A stretch of DNA of 64,000 nt from Demequina sp. B12 (GTDB lineage Bacteria > Actinomycetota > Actinomycetes > Actinomycetales > Demequinaceae): positions 558,001-622,000 of the forward strand of contig NZ_JAPEHU010000001.1 of assembly GCF_028823635.1 (NCBI RefSeq). Reading direction: 5' to 3'. The notes under the pieces are model-generated. The model was not told the origin of the DNA. It made no database searches and saw only the letters and a program-made list of their open reading frames with translations. How positions within the stretch are numbered: the first letter of the stretch is position 1; each line of letters opens with the position of its first letter. Of this stretch, positions 7,698 through 15,393 are shown piece after piece. Both the position numbers and the translations under genes were made by a program.

Positions 7698-8719
7698 GCG
7701 GGCTCCTTGGGGTCTGCTGCTGCGGCGATCTGGCGCGCGGCACTGCGATCGATTTTGCCAGCCTCAGTACGAGGCACGGAATCCATGGGGACAATGAGGC
7801 GCGGCAGCGCATGCCTGGGCAGGTCCACCGACTCCCGAATGTGCGTCACCGTAGGAGCAGGGGGAACGCACGCCACCACCGCAGCGACCCGCTCTCCCCA
7901 TTCCGGATCAGGAACTCCCACCACGATGGCGTCCTTCACCCCTGGTAAGGCCAGCAGGGCACGCTCCACAGTCGCGGGATGCACGTTGTGGCCACCGGTA
8001 ATGATCACGTCGTCGGCCCGCCCGTGAACGTCCAACCGTCCATCCCAGTCGCCCAGGTCGCCAGTCACGAACCAGCGCCGGCCATGCCTCACCTCAAAAG
8101 CTGAGTTGTCCCCATCCTCATAGCCGTCCGCCAGGACCGGGCCTGCCAAGGCGATCCGGGCATCGTCCCTCACCCGCACGTTCACCCCCGGCAGCGGCAC
8201 CCCGTCATACACACAACCGCCGCACGTTTCCGTCATGCCGTACGTCTCCACAGCGTTGGCGGGCAACTCCATTCCGGGCGCGGCACCTCCCACGAGAACC
8301 GCGTCGAAACTTGCGAGCGCGCTAGCCCCCGCCGCATCGGCCAAGAGCCTGCGGACCTGCGTAGGCACCAAGGACACATACCGCCGGCCAGCAGGCATCG
8401 ATGCCACGGCCTGCGCGAAGCCCTGCGCCGTGAACGGGCCGGCCGGCATGCGCGTCACGTGGGCATCCGCCATCTCCGCACGCGCCAACACCATCGCACC
8501 CGCGATCCTGTCCTGAGGCACAGCAAGCAACCAATGCGCAGGCCCACCCAGCCGGTTCAACGTGGCACGGGCCGATGCCCGGACGGCCTCCGCACTCAAC
8601 AACACTTCACGCGGCTCACCAGTAGAACCGGAGGTACGGGCAGCAATGCCAGCAGCCTGTCCATGGACCACAGCGTGAATGGCGGCGGGCGCATCTCGGG
8701 CAATCCGGGCGTACGTCAT
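7694..8719 (-). CDS. menE: o-Succinylbenzoate-CoA ligase MenE (compact form)
   Basis: MenE activates o-succinylbenzoate to its CoA thioester by way of an acyl-adenylate. The 341-residue protein has the P-loop-like motif TSGSTGEPREV near residue 31, the core YGMTETCGG near residue 165, the GDLGDWDGRLDVHGRADDVIITGG hinge and the C-terminal lysine motif RTEAGKIDR. It is shorter than typical 450-500-residue AMP ligases because the N-terminal subdomain is reduced, as in many actinobacterial MenE proteins. The start is leaderless (TACGCT, seven bases, ATG). It is coupled to menA. Confidence 0.92.
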   Translation of the reverse strand: MTYARIARDAPAAIHAVVHGQAAGIAARTSGSTGEPREVLLSAEAVRASARATLNRLGGPAHWLLAVPQDRIAGAMVLARAEMADAHVTRMPAGPFTAQGFAQAVASMPAGRRYVSLVPTQVRRLLADAAGASALASFDAVLVGGAAPGMELPANAVETYGMTETCGGCVYDGVPLPGVNVRVRDDARIALAGPVLADGYEDGDNSAFEVRHGRRWFVTGDLGDWDGRLDVHGRADDVIITGGHNVHPATVERALLALPGVKDAIVVGVPDPEWGERVAAVVACVPPAPTVTHIRESVDLPRHALPRLIVPMDSVPRTEAGKIDRSAARQIAAAADPKEPA

Positions 8720-8720
8720 G

Positions 8721-8747
8721 TGGACAAGCGTAAGCGGCCCCTAGAAT
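8721..8747. promoter_or_regulatory. Overlapping divergent promoters of menE and the DUF3048 gene
   Basis: The minus-strand -10 for menE is TACGCT at 8727-8732, seven bases before ATG 8719. The plus-strand -10 for the DUF3048 gene is TAGAAT at 8742-8747, seven bases before ATG 8755. TGGACA at 8721-8726 is a candidate plus-strand -35 with a short 15-base spacer, and it abuts the menE -10. The two promoters cannot easily be occupied together. Confidence 0.55.
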
Positions 8748-8754
8748 GGCGGCC

Positions 8755-9831
8755 ATGAAGACCCGTCGCGTCGTCCCGCTGACAGCCTTCGCTGCCGCAG
8801 CGTTGCTCCTGACCGCCTGCTCGTCCAATGTTGCGGAAGGCACGGCCACCACGGCATCGCCCTCAGCGTCCGCAGTGGAACGCACCGTTGTCCCTTCGCC
8901 GCCCGCAGACCCCCAACCAGAAGTGATCTGGCCGCTGACGGGTGTGGACGCCACCGAGGCCAACGAGGACCTGCTGGCCCGTCCCGCGCTGTCCATCAAG
9001 ATCGAGAACTCTGCGGCCGCCCGCCCACAGCAGAACCTCGTCAACGCGGACGTCGTGTTCGAGGAGTACGTGGAGTCCGGCATCTCCCGCCTGGTGGCCG
9101 TGTACCACTCGGACGTTCCCGAAACCCTGGGGCCCATCCGCTCCATGCGTCCCATGGACAAGAACATCATGGGTTCGTTTGAAGGACCGCTGATCTTCTC
9201 CGGTGCCCAGGGACGGTTCATCAACCAGACGGCATCCACCGGCCAGGAGATGATCGCTCAAGACACCGGCGGCTACGGCTTCTACCGCACCTCCAACCGT
9301 GCGGCACCGCACAACCTCTATGGCACGCCAGAGGACTTCTTCGCTCAGACTGACGCCACCACCCCACCGCAGCAGTTCGAGTACGCCTACCCCGCCGAAG
9401 AGTCCAACGTCGTCACCGGCGGCACCACGGCCTCCGCGATCGACATCCACATGTCGCAGTACTCCAACCCGTCATGGGACTTCGACGGTGAGGTGTGGCA
9501 GCGTTCCGAGGGCGGCTCGCCCCACGTCCAGGACGACGGCACCCAGCTGTACGCCGACAACGTGATCGTGCTGCGCGTCGACGTCGAGTACACGGGCCGC
9601 AGCGGAGGATCATCTGTTCCGGAAACCATGCTTGCAGGACGTGACGGCACCGGATTCGCTGTGGTCGGCGACGCGTACCAGGAGATCACTTGGTCCAAGG
9701 CCGGACAGTTTGATCCCTACGTGTTGAAGAACACCGACGGCGAAGTGGTGCAGCTCATCCCCGGTAAGACCTGGGTGGAGCTGGTGCCGCAGTCCGGAGT
9801 GTCCGACAACCCCACGGTCAACATTTCCTAA
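8755..9831 (+). CDS. DUF3048 (YerB-like) lipoprotein
   Basis: This 358-residue exported lipoprotein has a signal peptide ending in lipobox LTAC, a Thr/Ser/Pro-rich linker, then the DUF3048 N-terminal domain with IKIENSAAARPQQ and the ESGISRLVAVYHS strand. The C-terminal half contains VLRVDVEYTG. ATG 8755 is chosen over ATG 8746 because the TAGAAT -10 element overlaps the earlier codon. DUF3048 proteins such as B. subtilis YerB have no established reaction. A hairpin with a short T tract follows the gene. Confidence 0.88.
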   Translation: MKTRRVVPLTAFAAAALLLTACSSNVAEGTATTASPSASAVERTVVPSPPADPQPEVIWPLTGVDATEANEDLLARPALSIKIENSAAARPQQNLVNADVVFEEYVESGISRLVAVYHSDVPETLGPIRSMRPMDKNIMGSFEGPLIFSGAQGRFINQTASTGQEMIAQDTGGYGFYRTSNRAAPHNLYGTPEDFFAQTDATTPPQQFEYAYPAEESNVVTGGTTASAIDIHMSQYSNPSWDFDGEVWQRSEGGSPHVQDDGTQLYADNVIVLRVDVEYTGRSGGSSVPETMLAGRDGTGFAVVGDAYQEITWSKAGQFDPYVLKNTDGEVVQLIPGKTWVELVPQSGVSDNPTVNIS

Positions 9832-9836
9832 CCCGC

Positions 9837-9882
9837 AGCCCCCTTCCCCTGGCCGTATAAACTCGGCGGGGGTCAGGGGGCT
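9837..9882 (+). terminator. Stem-loop terminator after the DUF3048 gene
   Basis: AGCCCCCT (9837-9844) pairs perfectly with AGGGGGCT (9875-9882) across a 30-base loop and is followed by TTTG. The T tract is short, so termination may be partial. It lies between convergent genes. Confidence 0.5.
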
Positions 9883-9899
9883 TTGTGGTCCTGGCCGTA
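9848..9899. repeat. Two copies of CCTGGCCGTA 42 bp apart (locus A)
   Basis: CCTGGCCGTA occurs at 9848-9857 and 9890-9899, with starts 42 bp apart. The following bases are partly similar (CTCGGCGG versus CTTGGTTGG). The same 42-bp arrangement recurs at 49476 and 49518. Both loci lie between the stops of convergent genes. Confidence 0.6.
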
Positions 9900-9919
9900 G
9901 TTCTTGGTTGGTCGGATCG

Positions 9920-10849
9920 TTAGAACGCGTACGGGAACTGCGTCCAATCCGGGTCCCGTCGCTGGAGGAACGCATCGCGACCCTCTTGCGCCTCATCCGT
10001 CATATACGCCATTCGGGTCGCCTCACCGGCGAACACCTGCTGGCCAGCAAGCCCGTCGTCTGCAAGGTTGAACGCGAACTTCAGCATCCGGATCGCTTGC
10101 GGCGACTTGGTGGCGATGGTCTTCGCGTACTCCAGAGCCGTGCTCTCCAGCTCCGCGTGCGGCACTGCCTCGTTGACGACGCCCCAGGCTGCGGCATCGG
10201 CCCCTGAGTATTCGCGGGCCAGGAAGAAAATCTCGCGGGCCTTCTTGTCGCCCACCTGCCGGGCCAGCAACGCAGATCCGTAGCCGGCGTCGAACGACCC
10301 CACATTCGCATCCGTCTGCTTGAACCGTGCGTGTTCGAGCGACGCGATCGAAAGGTCAGCGACCACGTTGAGGCTGTGCCCGCCACCGGCCGCCCACCCG
10401 TTGACGGCCGCGATGGTGACCTTGGGCATGGTGCGCATGAGGCGCTGGACTTCCAGAATGTGAAGGCGGCCGCCGTGCGCGGGGGCGTCTTCGGCGGAGC
10501 CTTCGTACAGGTAGCCGTCACGCCCGCGAATGCGCTGGTCGCCCCCGGAGCAGAACGCCCACACGCCGTCCTTGGGTGCGGGGCCGTTGCCGGTCAGGAT
10601 CACGGCAGCAACGTCCGAGGTCATGCGGGCGTGGTCCAGGGCGCGGTACAGCTCGTCGACCGTTTGGGGGCGGAACGCGTTGCGCACCTCCGGCCGGTTG
10701 AACGCGATGCGCACGGCGGGCAGGTCGCGCGTGGTGTCTCCGTCGCGCTGCACCCAGCGGTGGTACGTGATGTCGCCGTCGGGGAACCCGTCGATGGAAC
10801 GCCACTGCTGCGGGTCGAACGTGTCCGAAACCTGGGAGGGAATGCTCAT
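9920..10849 (-). CDS. menB: 1,4-Dihydroxy-2-naphthoyl-CoA synthase MenB
   Basis: MenB performs the Dieckmann-type ring closure of o-succinylbenzoyl-CoA. The 309-residue crotonase-fold protein contains VRNAFRPQTVDEL, the oxyanion-hole region AVNGWAAGGGHSLNVVADL near residue 165, and the family block KQTDANVGSFDAGYGSALLARQVGDKKAREI. It ends with the conserved FLQRRDPDWTQFP. ATG 10849 is used because TACCCT ends six bases upstream; an alternative GTG at 10870 lies upstream of that -10 element. It is transcribed alone and divergently from menC-menD. Confidence 0.96.
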   Translation of the reverse strand: MSIPSQVSDTFDPQQWRSIDGFPDGDITYHRWVQRDGDTTRDLPAVRIAFNRPEVRNAFRPQTVDELYRALDHARMTSDVAAVILTGNGPAPKDGVWAFCSGGDQRIRGRDGYLYEGSAEDAPAHGGRLHILEVQRLMRTMPKVTIAAVNGWAAGGGHSLNVVADLSIASLEHARFKQTDANVGSFDAGYGSALLARQVGDKKAREIFFLAREYSGADAAAWGVVNEAVPHAELESTALEYAKTIATKSPQAIRMLKFAFNLADDGLAGQQVFAGEATRMAYMTDEAQEGRDAFLQRRDPDWTQFPYAF

Positions 10850-10855
10850 GTGGCC

Positions 10856-10861
10856 AGGGTA
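10856..10861 (-). promoter_or_regulatory. -10 element TACCCT of the leaderless menB promoter
   Basis: On the minus strand TACCCT is followed by GGCCAC and then ATG 10849, so transcription is predicted to begin at the start codon. No ribosome binding site is present. Confidence 0.6.
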
Positions 10862-10973
10862 GTCGGCCACTGCTGCCTTCGGTTTGGCACACCACTGTGG
10901 CGCATGGGGCCGATGCGCCGCTTTAGACAGTCACAACTGCCGCACTCGACACTTCAGCCCCAGGCTTGTGTCA

Positions 10974-11023
10974 AACCGATGTGGGGGAGCGCGGGCCGAA
11001 CCGATGTGGGGGAGCGCGGGCCG
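10974..11023. repeat. Perfect 2 x 25-bp tandem repeat upstream of menC
   Basis: Two identical 25-bp units (10974-10998 and 10999-11023) begin AACCGATGTGGGGGAG and end GGGCCG. A partial third copy, beginning ATGTGG and ending CGGGCCG, follows up to about 11036. The array ends a few bases before the menC -10, so it covers the -35 region. The rest of the menB-menC gap shows nothing else clear. Confidence 0.8.
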
Positions 11024-11039
11024 ATGTGGCGGGCCGCCG

Positions 11040-11045
11040 TAGTCT
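11040..11045 (+). promoter_or_regulatory. -10 element TAGTCT of the leaderless menC promoter
   Basis: TAGTCT is followed by TGAGCC and then ATG 11052, which predicts a leaderless menC-menD transcript. The 25-bp repeats lie immediately upstream. Confidence 0.55.
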
Positions 11046-11051
11046 TGAGCC

Positions 11052-11942
11052 ATGGAGTTTCGTCCGTTCACTGTTGAGCTCCTGACGCGTTTTCGTGCGA
11101 CCACGCGGCGCAGCGGGGTGCTGATCAGCAGCGCGGATGCACACGGCAACCGGCATTGGGGCGAGTACAGCCCGTTCCCTGACTATGACGCGGAGCGTGC
11201 GGGCCGCTGGTGGCGTGCCGCCATGGAGGCCGCCCGGGGGGAGTGGCCGGATCCGGTGCGCGCGAGTGTGGCTGTCAACAGCATCGTCCCTCTTGTGGGG
11301 CCGGACCAGGCGCGCGACTATGCGACGCGCAATGGCTGCACCACGGCCAAGGTGAAGGTGGGGGGAGGCTCGGACCTCGCGCAGGACATTGCGCGTGTGG
11401 AGGCGGTGGCGGATGCGCTCGGCCCAGCAGGTGCGATCCGGGTCGATGTCAATGGTGGCTGGGATGTTGATGAGGCCGTCCGTTCCTTGCGCGCTTTGGA
11501 TGCGGCTGCACGCAGCGCTGGTGGCCCGGGCTTGCAGTATGCGGAGCAGCCCGTGGAGTCCGTGGGTGACCTGGCGCTCCTGCGGCGCCGCGTCGACGTG
11601 CCGATCGCTGCCGACGAGTCCATCAGGATTCCCGGCACCGCGGACCACGTGGTGAGAGCCGATGCCGCGGACGTCTTTATCCTCAAGGCACAGCCGTTGG
11701 GTGGGGTGCGGCGGGCGCTGGAGATTGTTGACAGCATCGGCGACCGTCCTGTGGTGGTGTCGAGTGCGATGGAGTCGTCGGTGGGGTTGGCGGCTGGCGT
11801 GGCGTTAGCGAGAGCGTTGCCGCGTGAACCGTTAGCGTGTGGGTTGGGGACCGGGGCGTTGTTGGCAACGGATACGGTGGCGCGGACGTGGCTGCCGGTG
11901 GGTGGCGTGATGGCCGCTGGTGAGCTTGAGGTGATCGTGTGA
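11052..11942 (+). CDS. menC: o-Succinylbenzoate synthase MenC
   Basis: MenC dehydrates SHCHC to o-succinylbenzoate. The 296-residue enolase-superfamily protein shows the catalytic lysine strand TAKVKVGGG near residue 98, metal-binding acids in DVNGGWD, AEQPVE and IAADESI, and the second lysine in ILKAQPLGGV. It begins directly downstream of the leaderless -10. Its TGA overlaps the menD GTG start (GTGA), so the two are coupled. Length and motif order are normal for the actinobacterial enzyme. Confidence 0.93.
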   Translation: MEFRPFTVELLTRFRATTRRSGVLISSADAHGNRHWGEYSPFPDYDAERAGRWWRAAMEAARGEWPDPVRASVAVNSIVPLVGPDQARDYATRNGCTTAKVKVGGGSDLAQDIARVEAVADALGPAGAIRVDVNGGWDVDEAVRSLRALDAAARSAGGPGLQYAEQPVESVGDLALLRRRVDVPIAADESIRIPGTADHVVRADAADVFILKAQPLGGVRRALEIVDSIGDRPVVVSSAMESSVGLAAGVALARALPREPLACGLGTGALLATDTVARTWLPVGGVMAAGELEVIV

Positions 11943-13609
11943 GTAACCCGTCGGCCCCGTTTGCGCGGGAGTTGGTGGCCACGCTGGCTGAGCGTGGGGT
12001 GCGGGACTTTGTGTTGTGTCCGGGGTCGCGTTCGGGTCCGTTGGCGCATGCGTTGGCGGAGGCGGGTGCGGACAATCCGCCGTTGGGTGCGCCGCGAGTG
12101 AATCTGCATGTGCGGATTGATGAACGGTCGGCGGCGTTTGTGGCGTTGGGTTTGGCGCGTGGCGCGCAGGCTTTGGGGCAGCCGCGTGCGGTGGCGGTGG
12201 TGACGACGTCTGGCACTGCGGTGGGGAACTTGCTTCCGGCGGTGATGGAGGCGCACCACACGGGTGTGCCGTTGATTTTGTTGACGGCTGACCGTCCTGG
12301 TGAGTTGCGTGGTGTGGGGGCGAACCAGACTACGGATCAGTCGGGGATTTTTGGCACGTTTGTGCGGTGGGATGCGACGGCTGCTGCACCGGCAGAGGGG
12401 GATGAGCCGGGGCGTGCTGCCCGGTTGGCGACTCGTGCGGTGGCGGTGGCGTTGGGTGATCCTGCCCGCGATGACATGACGGGCACGCCGGGTGCAGTGC
12501 ATCTGGATCTCGCGTTCCGGGATCCCTTGGGGCCTGACAATGGTGTGTGGGATGACCCGCCGTTGGTGGATCCGGTGCCGTCGCAGGGCACGTATGGCGT
12601 GCCGGTGGTGGCGGAGCCGGAGCCGTTGCCCGTGGTGGAGCGTGGCGTGGTGATCGCGGGCGATGGTGCGGGTGAGGTGGCCCGTCAGGTCGCTGAGGCG
12701 CATGGGTGGCCGCTGTTGGCGGAGCCCACGTCGGGTGCGCGTGGGGGTGAGGCGTGCATCGGCCCGTATCTGGAGTTGTTGGGGACGCGTGCGGGGCAGG
12801 ATCTTGCGGACCGGGTCCATCAGGTAGTCGTGATCGGGCGGCCTACGTTGTCGCGTGCAGTGCAGGCGTTGATCGCGCGTGCACCGGCGTTGATGGTGGC
12901 GGCTCATGGGGCGCGCTGGCGGGAGGCTCCGCGGCATGCGCAGCGGGTGTTGCATAGGGTTCCTGCGGCGTGGCTGACGAGCGATGGTGGTCAGCTGAAC
13001 TTGGGGGATTCGGCATGGTTGCGGCAGTGGCGTGATGCTGCGGCGGCGTTGCAGGTGGAGGTTCCGGTGTGGGGCCGGCGTGCGGTGGCGCGAGCGTTCA
13101 TGGAGTCGTTGGCGCCGGGTGACGTGGCGTTGATTGGCTCGTCAGGGTCGATCCGTGCGCTTGACCGGTTGGGTCCGCTTCAGGACGCCGATGCTGGGGT
13201 GACGTTGATCGCGAACCGTGGCCTGGCGGGCATTGATGGCACGGTGTCGACGGCTGTGGGAGTGGCGCTGGCAGTGGGGAAGCCCACGCAGGCACTCATG
13301 GGTGATGTGACGTTTGTGCACGATGTGGGGGGACTGCTCATTGGTCCGCGCGAGCAGCGGCCCCGGCTACGGATCGTGGTGGTCAACGATGGTGGCGGCA
13401 CCATTTTTGGTGGTTTGGAGCATGCTGCTGCGCCCGCCGCGAATGTGGAGCGGGTGTTCACCACGCCGCATGGTGCGGACTTGGCGAGCCTGTGTGCGGG
13501 CTATGGCGTGGGGTACCGGCTGGTGAAGAACGCCGATGCCTTGGCGAAGGCCCTCGCTGCTCCACCGGTGGCGATGGAAGTGGTGGAGGCGCGCCTCAAG
13601 TCACACTGA
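11939..13609 (+). CDS. menD: SEPHCHC synthase MenD
   Basis: MenD is the thiamine diphosphate-dependent enzyme that joins isochorismate and 2-oxoglutarate. The 556-residue protein begins with the conserved ARELVATLAERGVRDFVLCPGSRSGPLA-type segment, contains the ERSAAFVALGLARG loop with the catalytic Glu, and has the TPP-binding region GDVTFVHDVGGLL with VVNDGGGTIF near residue 465. The GTG start overlaps menC. Its last nine bases overlap the convergent dehydrogenase gene. Confidence 0.95.
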   Translation: MSNPSAPFARELVATLAERGVRDFVLCPGSRSGPLAHALAEAGADNPPLGAPRVNLHVRIDERSAAFVALGLARGAQALGQPRAVAVVTTSGTAVGNLLPAVMEAHHTGVPLILLTADRPGELRGVGANQTTDQSGIFGTFVRWDATAAAPAEGDEPGRAARLATRAVAVALGDPARDDMTGTPGAVHLDLAFRDPLGPDNGVWDDPPLVDPVPSQGTYGVPVVAEPEPLPVVERGVVIAGDGAGEVARQVAEAHGWPLLAEPTSGARGGEACIGPYLELLGTRAGQDLADRVHQVVVIGRPTLSRAVQALIARAPALMVAAHGARWREAPRHAQRVLHRVPAAWLTSDGGQLNLGDSAWLRQWRDAAAALQVEVPVWGRRAVARAFMESLAPGDVALIGSSGSIRALDRLGPLQDADAGVTLIANRGLAGIDGTVSTAVGVALAVGKPTQALMGDVTFVHDVGGLLIGPREQRPRLRIVVVNDGGGTIFGGLEHAAAPAANVERVFTTPHGADLASLCAGYGVGYRLVKNADALAKALAAPPVAMEVVEARLKSH

Positions 13610-14557
13610 CAGGACGATCTTGCGCTGACCCGGCTTGGGGTGGCAGGCGGCGTGGAAAGCGTCGCCCACGTTCTCGATGGGCACCACGTCGGTGACGATG
13701 CGTTCCGCGAACCACGGGTTGTCGATCAGGTAGTCCTGCGCGCGTTCCAGGGTGTCGCGGTGGTGGGTGGTGACGCCTGTGATGAGGGTGCCGTTGCGGC
13801 GGAAGAAGCTGCGCATGGGCAGGGCGTACCAGTCGTCGTCCGGCACACCGAATGCGAGGACGGTGCCTCCCTTAGCGACGGCGTTCATACCGTCGGCGAC
13901 GGTGGAGGGCTGGTGGCCCACCATTTCGATCACAATGTCGGGACGGTCCGCGTCAGTGATGTCTTCTGCCCACACGCGGGAGTTGAGACGCAGCAGTCCG
14001 TCGAAGGGGAGGCCTTCGGCGTCGGCACGGCGGTCGAGCGGGTCCACGCCCGTGATGCGGCCTGCCCCAAAGTGCTTGGCGAGGATGGACGTCATCAGAC
14101 CGAACGGGCCCACGCCAATGATGCCAACCGAGCGGCCGTCCAACGGACCCAAGCGGTCGAACACCGTCATCAGGCACGCCACCGACTGAGCGACGGTGGC
14201 GAGTGGCGCAGTAGTGCTGGTGCGCACCTTCGCCACCTGCGACCCGTGAGTCACAAAAAAGCCACGCAGTGCATCCCAGTTGGAAGCCCATCCGACCACC
14301 TCATCGCCAGGCGCAAAGTCGCTGTGCTCACTGGCACGCACAATGCCCACGACCTCGTGCATCGGCCGTCCTGGCTGTCCGGCACCGCCGGCAGGTACCA
14401 GCGCTCCGCGAGCGAACGGAAGGTCGGAGCCGCACACTGCACCAGCGGTGAGTTCCACCAGCAGCTCGCCGGGCCCGGCCGTGGACGGCACGGGGACCTC
14501 AACACGCTCGAACTGGAAGGGAGCGGTGAGGCGGTACGCCCAGGTGGTGTCGGTCAT
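13601..14557 (-). CDS. Zinc-type (MDR) alcohol dehydrogenase-like protein
   Basis: This 318-residue medium-chain dehydrogenase/reductase has a GroES-like domain with AGAVCGSDLPFARG near residue 41 (the catalytic-zinc Cys) and HEVVGIV near residue 72. The Rossmann motif GIIGVGPFGLMT follows near residue 147. The four structural-zinc cysteines usual near residues 95-110 are not seen, so it probably binds only one zinc. ATG 14557 has TACCGT seven bases upstream. Substrate is unknown; a threonine or sorbitol dehydrogenase-like activity would be a guess. Confidence 0.82.
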   Translation of the reverse strand: MTDTTWAYRLTAPFQFERVEVPVPSTAGPGELLVELTAGAVCGSDLPFARGALVPAGGAGQPGRPMHEVVGIVRASEHSDFAPGDEVVGWASNWDALRGFFVTHGSQVAKVRTSTTAPLATVAQSVACLMTVFDRLGPLDGRSVGIIGVGPFGLMTSILAKHFGAGRITGVDPLDRRADAEGLPFDGLLRLNSRVWAEDITDADRPDIVIEMVGHQPSTVADGMNAVAKGGTVLAFGVPDDDWYALPMRSFFRRNGTLITGVTTHHRDTLERAQDYLIDNPWFAERIVTDVVPIENVGDAFHAACHPKPGQRKIVLSV

Positions 14558-14564
14558 GGTCGGG

Positions 14565-14570
14565 ACGGTA
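14565..14570 (-). promoter_or_regulatory. -10 element TACCGT for the dehydrogenase gene
   Basis: On the minus strand TACCGT is followed by seven bases and ATG 14557, with no ribosome binding site. This fits the leaderless pattern seen across the window. Confidence 0.5.
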
Positions 14571-14646
14571 GCAACGCCTCGCACGGCGCACCTGGGACCT
14601 TTGGCGCTGGTCAGGGGTGGAACATTTCGCACACCGTGACCGGCGG

Positions 14647-15300
14647 TTAGCCGTGGCGGCGGGCCACCAACACCGAGTCACGCCACAGGCGCTCGCGGCC
14701 GTCCGCTTCATAGGAGGTGCGTTCGCGTAGCGTCGCGGACACTTCCCAGGCGTCCCGCGACAGGACGTCGGCGACGTCTTCTGCACTGAAAGCGGCCCGT
14801 TGCAGGTCGGGGTGTTCGGCGGCGTGGGGGTCGGTGGGGTGGTGGCCCACGATCAGCAGCATTCCACCGGGAGCGACGGCTTCCGCAAGGGTGGACACAA
14901 GCCACCGGCTGCCTTGTTCCGGATGGGTGTACTGGCTGGACACCAGATTCCACGGGCCGCGGTTCGCGATCACCTGGTCGAGGTCCGCGTCAGTGAACTC
15001 AATATGGGCGTCCACTCCCGCGGCGGTGGCGTGTGCGGTGGCGCGTTCGATCGCGGTGGCAGACAGGTCCACCGCCGTGACCTGCCACCCGTTCTGGGCC
15101 AGCCACACGGCATCGGCCCCCTCACCGCATCCCACGTCCAGCGCATGTGCAGGCTCCACGGTTTCCAGTTCCGTCACGAGTTGGGCGTTGGGACGTCCGC
15201 TCCACATCGCGTCACGGGACCGGTAGCGCTCCTCCCACGACTCACGCGAGAAGTCCTTCATGGGAGGTGTGGCCTGGTGTTCGGGGTGGTGGTGCGACAT
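14647..15300 (-). CDS. Class I SAM-dependent methyltransferase
   Basis: This 217-residue Rossmann-fold methyltransferase has motif I ALDVGCGEGADAVWLA near residue 53 and the acidic strand VTAVDLSATAIERA that follows it. The N-terminus WEERYRSRDAMWSGRPN resembles TehB/tellurite-resistance-like and thiopurine-type methyltransferases. AGGGG sits about eight bases ahead of ATG 15300. It lacks the UbiE/MenG signatures, so despite lying among men genes it should not be called the demethylmenaquinone methyltransferase. Substrate unknown. Confidence 0.85.
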   Translation of the reverse strand: MSHHHPEHQATPPMKDFSRESWEERYRSRDAMWSGRPNAQLVTELETVEPAHALDVGCGEGADAVWLAQNGWQVTAVDLSATAIERATAHATAAGVDAHIEFTDADLDQVIANRGPWNLVSSQYTHPEQGSRWLVSTLAEAVAPGGMLLIVGHHPTDPHAAEHPDLQRAAFSAEDVADVLSRDAWEVSATLRERTSYEADGRERLWRDSVLVARRHG

Positions 15301-15393
15301 GAAACGTCCCCTTGTCCTGGTTGCAGTCCGGTTGCGGCGGTGTTGTTTCTGATTGTGCCTGGGAACGGGCCGATGCGCTGGCTGAGTGGCGTA

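Noticed and set aside
14647..15300. Demethylmenaquinone methyltransferase (MenG) because of the men neighbourhood
   Set aside because: The N-terminus and motifs resemble TehB-like methyltransferases, and UbiE/MenG signatures are absent.
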